The notes under the pieces: generated by a model
Databases searched by the model: none
Told to the model about the DNA's origin: nothing
Seen by the model: the letters and a program-made list of their open reading frames with translations, nothing else
Part shown: piece after piece, positions 32,913 to 43,028 of the stretch
Layout: each line of letters starts with the position of its first letter
Position numbering within the stretch: position 1 is the first letter of the stretch
Assembly (NCBI GenBank): GCA_016717105.1
Contig: JADKGF010000017.1
Coordinates: 21,105-85,104 of the forward strand
DNA: 64,000 bases
Source of the DNA: Saprospiraceae bacterium
GTDB lineage: Bacteria > Bacteroidota > Bacteroidia > Chitinophagales > Saprospiraceae
Direction of reading: 5' to 3'
Program-made: the position numbers and the translations under genes

Positions 32913-34553
32913 GTGATTCAGGCAAGTGACCATATTTATCCTGCCAACCCAAACCCTTCAAACCCAAACAGCGGATGTATGGCCACGGTCATACCTACGG
33001 CTTCAGTATCAGGTAATTCTACTTGTAGTCAATCAGATTTTATGTACTACGAAGTGACTATAGATCTATTGAGTGACGGCACTACAGATTATATTGCATC
33101 TTCAGCAGTTAGAACAGATTGGATGGGAGCGTGGCATTTTGATGCAACCGATAATATATATAAAACATATCTACCAGCAGACAATAAGAGTGATTATACA
33201 CTATTGTTACCTTCTATAGCCTTGACCCAGGATACAAAACTACATAATGTAGTATGGAAAATATATGATTTGTGTGGTGATACCAGCCAAGCTAATAGCA
33301 CAATCAGTGTAATTGATAAAAAAGCACCAACACCTTATTGCGTAAGCGAAACATCAATATTTACACCTACGGATTCACAATATGTTGAACTGTGGGCTCG
33401 AGATTTCGACAAAGGCGCATTTGACAATTGTAATGCACAAATGAAATTGTTTTTTACATTCGATGGAGCAGTCCCAATTAAAACACGAATAAATGAAGAT
33501 CATTTTTATAAGATAGTAGATGGCAAAAGCGTAAATGCTTCTAGAAAGGAATATATGGAAGGAAATGCATACAAATGGCTGCCAGCAGCTAGAAGTGTAG
33601 GCAAAATGCTCAATTGTGAAAGTAATGAACTTCGCATTGATGTATGGGATCGTGCTTATAATACGGACTATTGCACAGTAATTTTAAACTGTAAACAAAT
33701 AAATGGTAAAGCCAATATTTATAATTTTGTAAGATCAGTCAAAGGAAAGCCAGTAGAAAATGCATATATTGAGGCAGATGCAAACATTCCCGAATTTCCT
33801 AAAGGTGAATATACAGATAAAGATGGAAAGGCACATTTTTCAGTACCAAATTCTATTGAATTCAATACAAAATTTTCAGCTAGTTATACCACAAAAAAGA
33901 AAAAGGGAGTTGACCTGAAGGATTATGTTTTGCTAAAGGAACACTTGAATGGAACCAAGCAATTAAAATATTTTTGGCAATATATTGCAGGAGATATTAA
34001 TAAAGACAAAATACTCGATATGAATGATTTAAACCTAATGTATGATTATTATATTTCGAGACCGTATAATCCAAGTTGGTTTGTAATTGTAGATGAAGTT
34101 ATCGCTCCCACAGATTGGAATACCTACAAAACCGAACGAATACTTGACGAAGAAGACGGAGATTTTTATAATAATTTTTTGGCTATAAAATTGGGTGATT
34201 TAGATGGCAATGCCTTAGATCAAGATGTAGATATTTTAGATCCAAAAATCGTATCGGAAGCGGATTCTGCATACTGGCGAAAGTCACCGCAGGAAGTTTT
34301 TAATGCTAGTATTGTACCCAATCCTTTCAGCGATGAAAGTGTTTTGAGTTTTGATTTACCTTCACATCAGCTTGTCACTGTGGCAATTACGGACATGAAT
34401 GGCCAAAAAGTATATGCGACGCAAATCGAAGGTATAGCAGGAAAGAACCAATTGATTTTGGATAATGAAATGATTAGCAAATCAGGTTTATACTTAGTCA
34501 GACTGAATGGCCTATCAGGCAACAAAGTCATCAAATTGATCAAAGTAAAATAG
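32817..34553 (+). CDS. Secreted T9SS cargo protein with dockerin-like motif
   Basis: The 578-residue protein has an N-terminal signal-like segment (MKHFFTRMLMMIAPMVVSA). An extracellular region with several Cys follows (GCMATVIP, STCSQSDF, NCNAQMK, LNCESNE, LNCKQ). A loop pattern resembling one dockerin or EF-hand repeat is present (GDINKDKILDMNDLNLMYD). The C-terminal T9SS sorting domain runs from IVPNPFSDESV to KLIKVK. The sequence GKANIYNFVRSVKGKPVENAYI looks like a carboxypeptidase-regulatory fold. Function is unknown. It is followed at once by a broken partial copy of itself. Confidence 0.82.
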   Translation: MKHFFTRMLMMIAPMVVSAKTTTTHSKILSNFVIQASDHIYPANPNPSNPNSGCMATVIPTASVSGNSTCSQSDFMYYEVTIDLLSDGTTDYIASSAVRTDWMGAWHFDATDNIYKTYLPADNKSDYTLLLPSIALTQDTKLHNVVWKIYDLCGDTSQANSTISVIDKKAPTPYCVSETSIFTPTDSQYVELWARDFDKGAFDNCNAQMKLFFTFDGAVPIKTRINEDHFYKIVDGKSVNASRKEYMEGNAYKWLPAARSVGKMLNCESNELRIDVWDRAYNTDYCTVILNCKQINGKANIYNFVRSVKGKPVENAYIEADANIPEFPKGEYTDKDGKAHFSVPNSIEFNTKFSASYTTKKKKGVDLKDYVLLKEHLNGTKQLKYFWQYIAGDINKDKILDMNDLNLMYDYYISRPYNPSWFVIVDEVIAPTDWNTYKTERILDEEDGDFYNNFLAIKLGDLDGNALDQDVDILDPKIVSEADSAYWRKSPQEVFNASIVPNPFSDESVLSFDLPSHQLVTVAITDMNGQKVYATQIEGIAGKNQLILDNEMISKSGLYLVRLNGLSGNKVIKLIKVK

Positions 34554-34566
34554 ACTTTACAATATT

Positions 34567-34688
34567 TTCATAACCAATTTAATTACAAACCCATGAAGCA
34601 TTTCTTTGCAAGAATGTTGATGATGATCGCCCCTATGGTCGTCTCAGCGAAAACAGCAACTTCGTATTCCAAAATTTTATCCATTTTG
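34567..34688 (+). repeat. Direct repeat copy 2
   Basis: This partner of 32791-32912 includes the same leader ending in AACCC just before ATG. One base is missing near 34682 relative to copy 1. Confidence 0.85.
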
Positions 34689-35041
34689 CGATTCAGTCAA
34701 GTGATCAGGTTTATTCTGCCAATCCAAGTCCAGCAAACCCTTTCGGAGGATGTATGGCCACGGTCATACCTACAGCTACCATATCAGGAAGTTCTACTTG
34801 TAGTCAATCAGATTATTTAAGTTATGTAGTGACCATAGATTTATTAGGTGATGGAACGATAGACTACGTAGCATCATCAGAAGTAAGATCAGATTGGGCT
34901 GGAAAATGGTATTTTGACAAAGTTGATAAACTTTATAAAACGTATATTCCATTTAGTAGTAAAACAGATTACACATTATTGCTACCAGCAATGGCTTTGG
35001 CCAAGGGAACAGAAGTGCATAAAGTTTCCTGGAATTCATAA
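34593..35041 (+). pseudogene. Truncated, frameshifted tandem copy of the preceding cargo gene
   Basis: The first 30 codons copy the upstream gene (MKHFFARMLMMIAPMVVSAK). A one-base loss near 34682 then shifts the frame, and the match continues in the next frame (open from 34754) through CMATVIPTATISGSSTCSQ to LPAMALAKGTEVHKVSW. There it stops with a TAA at 35039-35041 and the similarity ends, so the last 430 residues, including the sorting domain, are missing. Protein identity to the parent is moderate while the signal region is nearly identical. This suggests an older paralogue with a converted 5' end, or a damaged duplicate. Confidence 0.8.
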
Positions 35042-35354
35042 GCTGGTATCAGGATGAGAATGAGCCTTAAGTTGAGCTTTTTATGGCACCTTTGCACAAG
35101 AAGAATGCAACTGTCTAGATAATATTAACTCTGCTTCGCATATATTTAAGCATCTCTTAGAAAAAACAAATCCAATGGAAGAATCCAGATTGTATTTGAT
35201 AGCATTTTTGAATGAAGATATCTCTTATAAATAATTTAATGGATGATATTGTAGCTAAAGCAGATTAAAATAATAAAAGATATTAACACAATCCATCACC
35301 TTTCCTCTCAACATTTTTTTGAACAATTTCACGAGACCGATCGTTTATCTCTTT
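35042..35354. other. Intergenic region after the truncated cargo copy
   Basis: No gene is supported. It may contain decayed remains of the duplicate, since short fragments such as MEESRLYLIAFLNED read in one frame, but nothing matches the parent gene convincingly. Confidence 0.4.
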
Positions 35355-35657
35355 ATGATTGTAAGCAGGTTTCTTATTTTCAGTTTGGTATTATGTATGA
35401 TGAGCACTGTCACAGGTGATCTGGTCAATTATTTTTTTAATGCAAAGTATGCCATAGCCATTTTGGAAGAAGAAAACCACAACATGGGTCATGAAAAGAA
35501 GTCAGAAGATGAACTGATTGAACCCAAGCTTTACAACAATTTTGATCACTTTGCAAATCTGCATCAAATACGGAAAAAAAATTACGGATTTCATTTTTCA
35601 TGCTTCAATAATGTTTCTGATATAGGTCGAGACATAGAAAATCCTCCGGAAGCTTAG
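35355..35657 (+). CDS. Small hypothetical membrane-anchored protein
   Basis: I do not recognise a family. From ATG at 35355 the product is about 100 residues. It has a hydrophobic N-terminus (MIVSRFLIFSLVLCMMSTV) followed by a charged tail (EEENHNMGHEKKSEDELIE) and a C-terminus ending in DIENPPEA. A TTG at 35319 would add 12 residues. It precedes a SulP transporter by 270 bases on the same strand. Small single-helix proteins with Pro-rich ends are common in Bacteroidota. The call rests on the coherent membrane-plus-acidic layout only. Confidence 0.45.
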   Translation: MIVSRFLIFSLVLCMMSTVTGDLVNYFFNAKYAIAILEEENHNMGHEKKSEDELIEPKLYNNFDHFANLHQIRKKNYGFHFSCFNNVSDIGRDIENPPEA

Positions 35658-35927
35658 CTACATTTATTTCATAATTAGATTTACAGGACAGCGTAATTAT
35701 TCAGGTTTTGCATTCTGATGACGTATCCTAATATGGTTTACTGATTGTTGTATTTAATATTTGGTACTACCTATACCAAATGTGAAGTATCCGCACACTA
35801 AACAATTACCGCTATGCTTGTTCAAATCTTAGAATATATTTTCAAACCGAAAATCACATCAAAGTAGCTTAAAAGTTTTTCGAACTTTTCATTTTCTATT
35901 CTTAATTATCTTAAACTTAAATTTATA
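35658..35927. other. Leader region before the SulP gene
   Basis: No gene is seen. A short hairpin (AAAAGTT, five-base loop, AACTTTT; 35871-35889) lies 39 bases before the SulP start and could affect leader structure. No clear TAnnTTTG box was found. Confidence 0.35.
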
Positions 35928-37535
35928 ATGACATATATATATGCCTATTTCAAGCATTTAAAATCAGATCTACCATCAGGTTTGGTCGTATTTTTAGTAG
36001 CCTTACCTCTTTGTTTGGGTATCGCTATGGCCTCAGGTGCACCTTTATTTTCAGGGATTATCTCAGGTATCATCGGTGGCATAGTCGTAGGTAGTCTGAG
36101 CAATTCCCATGTCAGTGTGAGTGGCCCAGCCGCAGGACTTACTGCAATCGTTTTGACAGCTATTTCTACCTTAGGTTCATTTGAATTATTTTTGACTGCA
36201 GTAGTTATTGCAGGTCTGATTCAATTGATTTTGGGATTTTTGGGTGCGGGAAGTATATCCAATTATTTCCCTAATAACGTCATCGAAGGTATGTTGGCCG
36301 GTATCGGTATTATTATTTTTTTAAAGCAGATTCCACATGCTTTTGGTTACGACAGAGATACAGAGGGCGATCTGGACTTTATAGAAAAATCGGGATCTAA
36401 TACATTTTCTACCTTGATGGAATCATTCGATTACATACATCCAGGCGCTTCATTAATTACTTTAGTATCTTTGATTATTTTGATTATTTGGGATCGCGTG
36501 CCAGCACTAAAGAAGTTAAAAGTTTTGCCGGGAGCGCTTGTAGCTGTTTTGTCTGGTATTGTGCTCAATGAGATTTTTATTCAAACTGGATCTTCATTGG
36601 CCATCAAAAATGAACATCTCGTATCACTACCAGTGCTGAGCAGTTTTTCTGAAATACATACTTTATTCGTTTTTCCTGATTTTTCGGCTATGTCAAGTGG
36701 CGCAGTTTGGACAGTGGCAGTTACCTTAGCAGTGGTAGCATCGATCGAGACCTTACTTTGTATAGAAGCAGGAGACAGGATGGATAAGTACAAAAGATAT
36801 AGTAGTACCAATAGAGAATTGAAGGCACAAGGTATAGGAAATATGCTCAGTGGATTGCTCGGTGGACTACCAATGACCTCAGTTGTCGTAAGGACTACTG
36901 CCAATGTCAATGCTGGAGCGAGAACCAAACTTTCGGCTGTTTTTCATGGCATCCTGTTGTTGGTAAGTGTATTGACTATTCCTGTATTGCTCAATAAAAT
37001 TCCTTTGGCTACGTTGGCAGCCATCTTGCTACTTATTGGTTGGAAACTCGCAAATCCTAAACATTTTAAGCATTTTTATGCCCAAGGTAAGTATCAGTTT
37101 ATCCCATTTGTAGCGACGGTTTTGGCTGTTGTGTTTACTGACTTACTCAAAGGAGTAGGTATCGGACTTGTAATTAGTATCATTTTCGTTTTGATGGGCA
37201 ATTTGAAACGCGCTTATTATTATAGAAAAGAAAGCTATCATACTGGTGATATAATCCATTTGGATCTTGCTCAAGAGGTATCTTTTTTAAATAAAGCTGC
37301 GATAAAACTTACTCTTGGTCATCTTCCCGAAAACAGCACAGTTGTAATCAATGCGACCAATACTGAATATATCGCGCATGATGTATTGGATTTGATACGT
37401 GAATTTAACGAAATCGGCGGACCAGAAAAGGGTATCAAGGTGGAACTTATTGGTTTTCAGGACAAATACAATATTGTTAATACCACAGATTCAAATAAGC
37501 ATCTTTGGACTGAAAGAAAGGCAGAAAGTCATTAA
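35928..37535 (+). CDS. SulP-family anion transporter
   Basis: The 535-residue inner-membrane protein has the SulP signature near the N-terminus (ALPLCLGIAMASGAP, then NSHVSVSGPAAGLTA), about 10-12 membrane helices, and a short C-terminal cytoplasmic part resembling a STAS domain (EVSFLNKAAIKLTL, NSTVVINATNTEYI). SulP members move sulfate, bicarbonate or other anions, and the sequence does not fix which. No carbonic anhydrase or sulfate gene is adjacent. It is convergent with an epimerase gene 22 bases away. Confidence 0.92.
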   Translation: MTYIYAYFKHLKSDLPSGLVVFLVALPLCLGIAMASGAPLFSGIISGIIGGIVVGSLSNSHVSVSGPAAGLTAIVLTAISTLGSFELFLTAVVIAGLIQLILGFLGAGSISNYFPNNVIEGMLAGIGIIIFLKQIPHAFGYDRDTEGDLDFIEKSGSNTFSTLMESFDYIHPGASLITLVSLIILIIWDRVPALKKLKVLPGALVAVLSGIVLNEIFIQTGSSLAIKNEHLVSLPVLSSFSEIHTLFVFPDFSAMSSGAVWTVAVTLAVVASIETLLCIEAGDRMDKYKRYSSTNRELKAQGIGNMLSGLLGGLPMTSVVVRTTANVNAGARTKLSAVFHGILLLVSVLTIPVLLNKIPLATLAAILLLIGWKLANPKHFKHFYAQGKYQFIPFVATVLAVVFTDLLKGVGIGLVISIIFVLMGNLKRAYYYRKESYHTGDIIHLDLAQEVSFLNKAAIKLTLGHLPENSTVVINATNTEYIAHDVLDLIREFNEIGGPEKGIKVELIGFQDKYNIVNTTDSNKHLWTERKAESH

Positions 37536-37557
37536 ATGATGAATAGATTATACCACT

Positions 37558-38583
37558 TTATTGTATCGATGCCCAAGTCTTGGGTAGTGGCCAGTTTTCG
37601 AGAAACACTTGGCAACTTTCCTGTATAGTTATATCTATAGGGCGATACTGTAAGCCAAGCTGCACACGAGATTTTGTATTGTCATAAACAGATGTGACAG
37701 ATGTGCTTTTCAGGGTTTCCTTAGTAAGAAGTGGAGGCTTTTGGGTGATCAAAGACCTTAGGGTCTCCACTTTTTGTATCAAGCCACCAATGAATGGAAT
37801 CAAAGGATATTTCGGTGCTTTAACTTTAAGTTGCGTTGCTATTTTTTCAAAAATTGTTTTATAAGCAGCATTTTCAGCACTTATTATATACCGCTGACCA
37901 TCAAAATTGCCTTTTAAACTAATCAGTACCGCTTGTGCTACATCACGAACATCTACCCAACCATTGCTGCCTTCAGGATAAAATGTCATTCCTTGGTATA
38001 TTTTTTTGAAGATTTGTGTCGATGACTGATCCCAATTGCCAGCACCGAGAATCATAGATGGATTAAGTATGGTGATAGGTAGTCCTTCAGCATGTCCACG
38101 CCATACTTCCTGCTCGGAAAGGAATTTGGACAATCCATATGTAGTATCAAACTCGCTCTGACTGAAAATCTGACGCTCGTCGATTTCTTCATATTTTCTT
38201 TTGCGGCCTATTGCGGCTATCGAACTGATGTGTATAAACTTGGCTTTGCCGTGACCTAAAGCGGCATTTACTAGATTGGCAGTTCCAGTCATCGCTGTAT
38301 CTATCAGCTTATTTTTGTTTTTGGTGTGAAAACTGACTATCGAAGCAGCATGAATGATCACTTCCATATCCTGAGTGACTTCATCTACCCGAGGCATATC
38401 CATGATGTCACAATCAATCCACTGTGCCTTATCTCTAACATCAGCTACCAGATTCATGTTGCTGGAGCTGCGATTCATACAATAAATATTTTCATATCCA
38501 TCCTGTACCAAACACTTCAGTATATAGCTTCCGACAAATCCGGTGGCACCGGTAATCAGGATTTTACTTTGTTTTGACAACAT
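37558..38583 (-). CDS. NAD(P)-dependent epimerase/dehydratase (extended SDR)
   Basis: The 341-residue protein has the Rossmann glycine motif ITGATGFVGSYI and the catalytic pair in TYGLSKFLSE (YxxxK), with SIAAIG before it. It belongs to the extended short-chain dehydrogenases, close to dihydroflavonol-reductase-like or sugar epimerase types; the substrate is unknown. It is the last gene of a minus-strand run with a HAD protein and a LytM-type peptidase. Confidence 0.88.
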   Translation of the reverse strand: MLSKQSKILITGATGFVGSYILKCLVQDGYENIYCMNRSSSNMNLVADVRDKAQWIDCDIMDMPRVDEVTQDMEVIIHAASIVSFHTKNKNKLIDTAMTGTANLVNAALGHGKAKFIHISSIAAIGRKRKYEEIDERQIFSQSEFDTTYGLSKFLSEQEVWRGHAEGLPITILNPSMILGAGNWDQSSTQIFKKIYQGMTFYPEGSNGWVDVRDVAQAVLISLKGNFDGQRYIISAENAAYKTIFEKIATQLKVKAPKYPLIPFIGGLIQKVETLRSLITQKPPLLTKETLKSTSVTSVYDNTKSRVQLGLQYRPIDITIQESCQVFLENWPLPKTWASIQ

Positions 38584-38660
38584 GGATGTATTTCAAAAAA
38601 GAAATTGTATTCGTATTTTACTAAACAAAAATTAAGACTCAAATACTTCGATCTCGGCAT

Positions 38661-39053
38661 TTACTTTACAAGATCTGTAAACTTGCCTTTGAATCGGGTA
38701 GCTTTCACCATGTGATTGTCTATCCAGTGATAATTGCCACCTCTAGGTTTGCCCACCAGTAGCCCATGATACTTAAATCCTTGTTTATTTAACCAATATT
38801 CGGTGATTTCACGGTGTTCTTCTGTTCGTGATGTGAAGAAAGTAATAATATGGCCTTCATCATACCATTTGTTGCATATCTCTAGTGCATCGGGATATGG
38901 TGCACAAGTACCCATTCTTTCAGGTTCTTCATTGGGCACGTCATCACATATAGTACCGTCTATATCGATCAGATAGTTTTTTATATGTGATGGTAAGACA
39001 GGGCTTATGTTTTCGCCTTTTTCGTTCTTTATGGTTTTAAGATTGCTACTCAT
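38661..39053 (-). CDS. Small HAD-superfamily hydrolase
   Basis: The 130-residue protein has HAD motif I in YLIDIDGTICDD, motif II in ITFFTSRTEEHRE, and a late Lys/Gly/Asp segment (LVGKPRGGNYHWIDN) that likely supplies motifs III and IV. It has no large cap domain, so it may act on a phosphorylated sugar or a larger substrate. Database entries for similar proteins vary, so no specific substrate is claimed. It lies 33 bases downstream of the peptidase gene and 77 bases upstream of the epimerase. Confidence 0.82.
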   Translation of the reverse strand: MSSNLKTIKNEKGENISPVLPSHIKNYLIDIDGTICDDVPNEEPERMGTCAPYPDALEICNKWYDEGHIITFFTSRTEEHREITEYWLNKQGFKYHGLLVGKPRGGNYHWIDNHMVKATRFKGKFTDLVK

Positions 39054-39086
39054 TATTATACCAGATTTCTTATTTTCTAAAATTAT

Positions 39087-39911
39087 TTATTGGAAAGTGA
39101 TGTAATTTTCTGGATTGACATATTTGCCATCATACCACATTTCAAAGTGGAGATGCGGACCTGTAGATTGCTCACCAGTATTTCCTATAATAGCTACTGC
39201 CTGCCCAGTTTTTACGATATCGCCTGTCTTGACAAGTAAAGCTGAATTATGTTTATAAACGGAAACTACATTTTTACTATGCTGAATATACACACAATTT
39301 CCTGCGTTTACTGATTGTTCGGCACTGATCACTATGCCATCCATGATGGATTTAATGGGCGTATCTTTAGCTGCTAAAATATCTACACCGAAATGTCGAA
39401 TGTCTGGCTGGAATCCTGCAGCGACGGCACCAAAAACAGGTGTTGCCAATTTAAGAAAATTCAACTCTTTCGCACGATGTGTTTCTTGAAGATCTGCCTG
39501 ATTTACTAATTCGGGTCTGATGCTCTTTAGTGCTGCCAAGGAATCTATCTTTTCGATACTGCTATTATGGATGCCACCAGTTAGCATATTTTTCAATCCG
39601 GCAGTGTATGTGTCGTAGGCCGAAACTTCTTTTTCGAGCTCATCTACTTTTTTTGAGAGTTCGATAAATTTTTTGTTGTCAGTAATATCGCCATATCCCG
39701 GTATCAATGTTTTGACTGGTGTGAAAACAATAAATGAAATCACTAGAATAGATAACAATATGGCCACTACACTTATAAAAATGTAGAAACTCAGCAATGA
39801 CAAGTTGTACGATCCTACCTCTTCGAGATTTTCATCATCCAAAATCGAAATACGGTAGGTGTCTCTCAACCTGTCCAATAATTTCCTTTTGATCTTCAAG
39901 CCGTCCGGCAT
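39087..39911 (-). CDS. M23 (LytM-type) metallopeptidase, membrane-anchored
   Basis: The 274-residue protein has a TM helix at about 41-63 and a short coiled coil (about 80-100). Its C-terminal LytM/M23 domain has zinc ligands His173 and Asp177 (RHFGVD) and the HLHFE motif (His253, His255), with YKHNS at 219-223. Such proteins cut peptidoglycan peptides or, when linked to a membrane helix, regulate cell-wall work. All expected zinc ligands are present, so it is likely active. It leads the run with the HAD and epimerase genes. Confidence 0.9.
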   Translation of the reverse strand: MPDGLKIKRKLLDRLRDTYRISILDDENLEEVGSYNLSLLSFYIFISVVAILLSILVISFIVFTPVKTLIPGYGDITDNKKFIELSKKVDELEKEVSAYDTYTAGLKNMLTGGIHNSSIEKIDSLAALKSIRPELVNQADLQETHRAKELNFLKLATPVFGAVAAGFQPDIRHFGVDILAAKDTPIKSIMDGIVISAEQSVNAGNCVYIQHSKNVVSVYKHNSALLVKTGDIVKTGQAVAIIGNTGEQSTGPHLHFEMWYDGKYVNPENYITFQ

Positions 39912-39949
39912 GGACTAATTTTTATGATGAAAAATAAAATAATTTTGCT

Positions 39950-39957
39950 CAAAAATA
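39950..39957 (-). promoter_or_regulatory. Candidate -7 box (TATTTTTG) for the M23 peptidase run
   Basis: This is an exact TAnnTTTG match on the minus strand, about 38 bases before the ATG at 39911. Confidence 0.45.
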
Positions 39958-40012
39958 GTTATATTATGTTTAAGGCTTGCAAATTTTATGTTTATTTAAC
40001 AAAATAAGAAAT

Positions 40013-40020
40013 TATCTTTG
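40013..40020 (+). promoter_or_regulatory. Candidate -7 box (TATCTTTG) for porW/sprE
   Basis: This is an exact TAnnTTTG match. A TTTATTT block about 15-20 bases upstream is a weak -33 candidate. The leader would be about 35 bases. Confidence 0.5.
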
Positions 40021-40059
40021 CATCCTGAATTTAGATATTAAATTAAATTATAATATATT

Positions 40060-42996
40060 TTGAACAGATTTTATATAAAATTGATCTTGGCATTAGTCGT
40101 CGCAACGGCTACTATGGCTTGTGTCACCAAAAAGAAAAGAACCGAAACCAGCAAATTCGGAAAATTTTATCAGAACACTACGGCGTATTATAATGGCTAC
40201 TGGAATGCCAATGAAATATTAAAAGAAAGCCTTATTACACTTAGGGCAGCCAATGTGGATGACTACAACAAAATCCTTGAAGTTGAAGATTTTATTGCTG
40301 TGGATAATCCCAAAATGGTGAAACCAGAAATGGACAAAATTCAGGAGAAAGTATCCACGGTGGCACAGCTCCATGAAGCTAGTGATTGGGTAGATGACTG
40401 TTATGTCATGATGGGCAAAGCTCAATATTTGAAACATGAATACGAAACTGCAGAAGAAACCCTCGAGTATTTCCAAGAAGATTTTAATCCATCCAATCCA
40501 TATGGACGTAATTATAAAAGTAAAAAACCAACAGGAAAGGCTGCCAAAAAAGCGCGTGAAGTAGAAAAGAAGGAAAAAGAGAAAGAGCGCGAAAAAGTAA
40601 AGGAAGAAAAACAAGAAGCCAAAGAAGAGAAAGCAAAAACAAAAGAGGAAGAGCGTAAAGCAAAAGCAAAGGCAAGAGAAAAAGAAAAGAAAGAGTATAG
40701 GAAAAAGGGCATAAAAACGCCAAAAACAACAAAAGAGGAAACCAAAACTGTCGAGCCGACTCCGACCACGAGTACAACAAAAAAACCAGAGGAAGTGGTG
40801 GTAAAAGAGGAAGAAATATATAAACCTATAACACCTGAAAAGCCAGCAGAGGATAAGACCGCTTTCAGCGAAGGTATGTTGTGGTTGGCCAAAACTTACA
40901 TCAAAAGAGAAAACTGGTTTGCTGCACAGATATTATTGGAAAAACTCGATAAAGGTTTTAAAAGTGATGAGCTAATAGCTGAATTGCCGGCAACATTTGC
41001 TAATCTTTATTTAAAACAGGAGCGATATGATGAAGCTTTGCCATACTTGGATGAAGCAATAGAAGCTTCTGATGTTAAAAGCCTGAAAGCAAGGTATGCA
41101 TTTATAGCAGGTCAGATATCTCAGAAAAATAAAAATGTAGAAGCAGCCCTCAATTATTTTGACATTTCAAAAAAATACGCATCAGACCCTAAAATGGAGT
41201 TTATGTCTGAGCTGGCTGTTGCCAAAAATGGGATTGCCAGTGGTAAGAGGTCTAAAGAAAGCGTGATAGAAGATTTTAAAAAATTGCTCAATGAAGATAA
41301 GTATGTACAAGTAAAAGATCAAATTTATTTTACACTTGCCGAAATAGAATTGTCACAAAATAACGAAGAAGCGGCCATTGGATATTATAAAAATTCACTT
41401 GCTGCTAATGTCGGAGATCAAAAACTGAAATCTGAAGCTTATTATAGGGTAGCAAATTTGTATTATGATAAACAGAAATATCTATTTGCGTCTAATTATT
41501 TTGACTCTACACTTACGCTTTTGCCTTTGACGGATGTAAGACAGGTTCAGGTCAAAAAATATGTAGATAATCTAAAAGACATTGCGGCAAATCTCGAAAT
41601 CATCGCTTATCAGGATACCTTGTTGTACTTTGCATCCTTGGTCGATGACAATAAAGAGAAAATGATCATTGCATATCTCGCAAGAAATCAAAAGAATACC
41701 CAACAACCTTCTGCCAAAAGTACCACATTGAGCAGCAAACAAAACATATCATCAGGTGTAGATTTTGGCACTAGTACCTTCTTCGCATATAATAAGTCAG
41801 GCAAAGAGAAAGGGAAAGATGATTTTAATAAAGCTTGGGGCAAAAGATCGTTGGAAGATGACTGGCGTAGAAGTACAAAATCTACCGGCATCAATGCTAG
41901 TGAATCTGATAGCAAGGATACCAAACCTAATGAAGCAGAACCAATAGAAGACAAAGTCAGCAAAGAAGCATTAAGTGCATATCTCAGAGAAATTCCTTCC
42001 AATCCAGTCAAAGTGCAGGAAGCAAAGGACAAAATCATAACTGCGATGTTTGTTTTGGGTAAATTGTTCAGAGATAAAATAGAAAATTTTGCTACTTCTG
42101 CAGAGACCTTAGAAAATATGCACACTCGTTTTGGGCCAACCCAATACGAACTAGACTCATATTTTTATATTTATCTGGATTATTTATCCATGGATAATCC
42201 AACTAAGGCAGCCGAATACAAGAACAACATTATCAGAAAGTATCCTGATTCCAAATATGCAGCCATTCTTGTTGATCCAAATTATTTTGCAAAATCCACT
42301 TCAAAATTAAACAAGGAAGAGCAATATTATTCAACAACCTACGATATGTTTGAAAAAGGCGATTACGCCAAAGCATTAAGCGCTATCAATCAATCAAATT
42401 CTGTAATAGGTGACGAACATTCATATAAGGCAAAATTTGCATTGTTAAAGGCAATGTGTATCGGAAATACGGAAGGCAAAGCAGCATATTTAAAAGCATT
42501 GAATGAAGTAGTTACTTCTTTCCCTAATAGTCCAGAACAAATAAAAGCTAAGGAGATAGTAAGATTTTTGGGTGGTGACAATAGTGCATTTGCCGATGTG
42601 AGAGATGTAGATAAGATCTTCCAAAGAGATGAGACTGGTACACATTATGTTGCAGTCATTACTTATGGATTAGCTGAAGACCAACAAGTCAATTTTAAAA
42701 TAGCCATTTCTGAATACAATAAGAAAAATTTTAAAAATGAAAGATTGCAAATGGGTGATGGAATGTTAAATATAGAAGAAAACGCCCAAGTAATCCTGAT
42801 CAGAAAATTTGATAATGAAGCCAAATCCATCGAATATTACTCAAAAGTAATCAAGGATGTAGATGAGTTTTCAGGCGGCGGGAAGTTTACTTACGATGTA
42901 TTACCGTTATCTCAGACCAATTACCGAAAAATGATGAACGATAAAACGGCCATTAATTATAGAAGGTTTTTTGAGCAAAATATGTTGCCTAAATAA
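40060..42996 (+). CDS. porW: T9SS lipoprotein PorW/SprE (TPR-rich)
   Basis: PorW (SprE in Flavobacterium) is an outer-membrane lipoprotein needed for type IX secretion and gliding. The start is a TTG at 40060, since no ATG precedes the signal peptide. The lipobox is ATMAC, with the lipid-modified Cys near residue 21. The mature start (KFGKFYQNTTAYYNGYWNANE) is typical of the family. A Lys/Glu-rich stretch (about residues 165-240) interrupts TPR-like helical repeats (EGMLWLAKTYIKRENWFAAQ, YYRVANLYYDKQKY and others), and further TPR-like helices run to the end. The 978-residue length fits the family. It is a single gene here, with other T9SS genes 10-20 kb away. Confidence 0.85.
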   Translation: MNRFYIKLILALVVATATMACVTKKKRTETSKFGKFYQNTTAYYNGYWNANEILKESLITLRAANVDDYNKILEVEDFIAVDNPKMVKPEMDKIQEKVSTVAQLHEASDWVDDCYVMMGKAQYLKHEYETAEETLEYFQEDFNPSNPYGRNYKSKKPTGKAAKKAREVEKKEKEKEREKVKEEKQEAKEEKAKTKEEERKAKAKAREKEKKEYRKKGIKTPKTTKEETKTVEPTPTTSTTKKPEEVVVKEEEIYKPITPEKPAEDKTAFSEGMLWLAKTYIKRENWFAAQILLEKLDKGFKSDELIAELPATFANLYLKQERYDEALPYLDEAIEASDVKSLKARYAFIAGQISQKNKNVEAALNYFDISKKYASDPKMEFMSELAVAKNGIASGKRSKESVIEDFKKLLNEDKYVQVKDQIYFTLAEIELSQNNEEAAIGYYKNSLAANVGDQKLKSEAYYRVANLYYDKQKYLFASNYFDSTLTLLPLTDVRQVQVKKYVDNLKDIAANLEIIAYQDTLLYFASLVDDNKEKMIIAYLARNQKNTQQPSAKSTTLSSKQNISSGVDFGTSTFFAYNKSGKEKGKDDFNKAWGKRSLEDDWRRSTKSTGINASESDSKDTKPNEAEPIEDKVSKEALSAYLREIPSNPVKVQEAKDKIITAMFVLGKLFRDKIENFATSAETLENMHTRFGPTQYELDSYFYIYLDYLSMDNPTKAAEYKNNIIRKYPDSKYAAILVDPNYFAKSTSKLNKEEQYYSTTYDMFEKGDYAKALSAINQSNSVIGDEHSYKAKFALLKAMCIGNTEGKAAYLKALNEVVTSFPNSPEQIKAKEIVRFLGGDNSAFADVRDVDKIFQRDETGTHYVAVITYGLAEDQQVNFKIAISEYNKKNFKNERLQMGDGMLNIEENAQVILIRKFDNEAKSIEYYSKVIKDVDEFSGGGKFTYDVLPLSQTNYRKMMNDKTAINYRRFFEQNMLPK

Positions 42997-43028
42997 TGGC
43001 TTTAGCTTTGGTGCGTGATGTATTTCTA

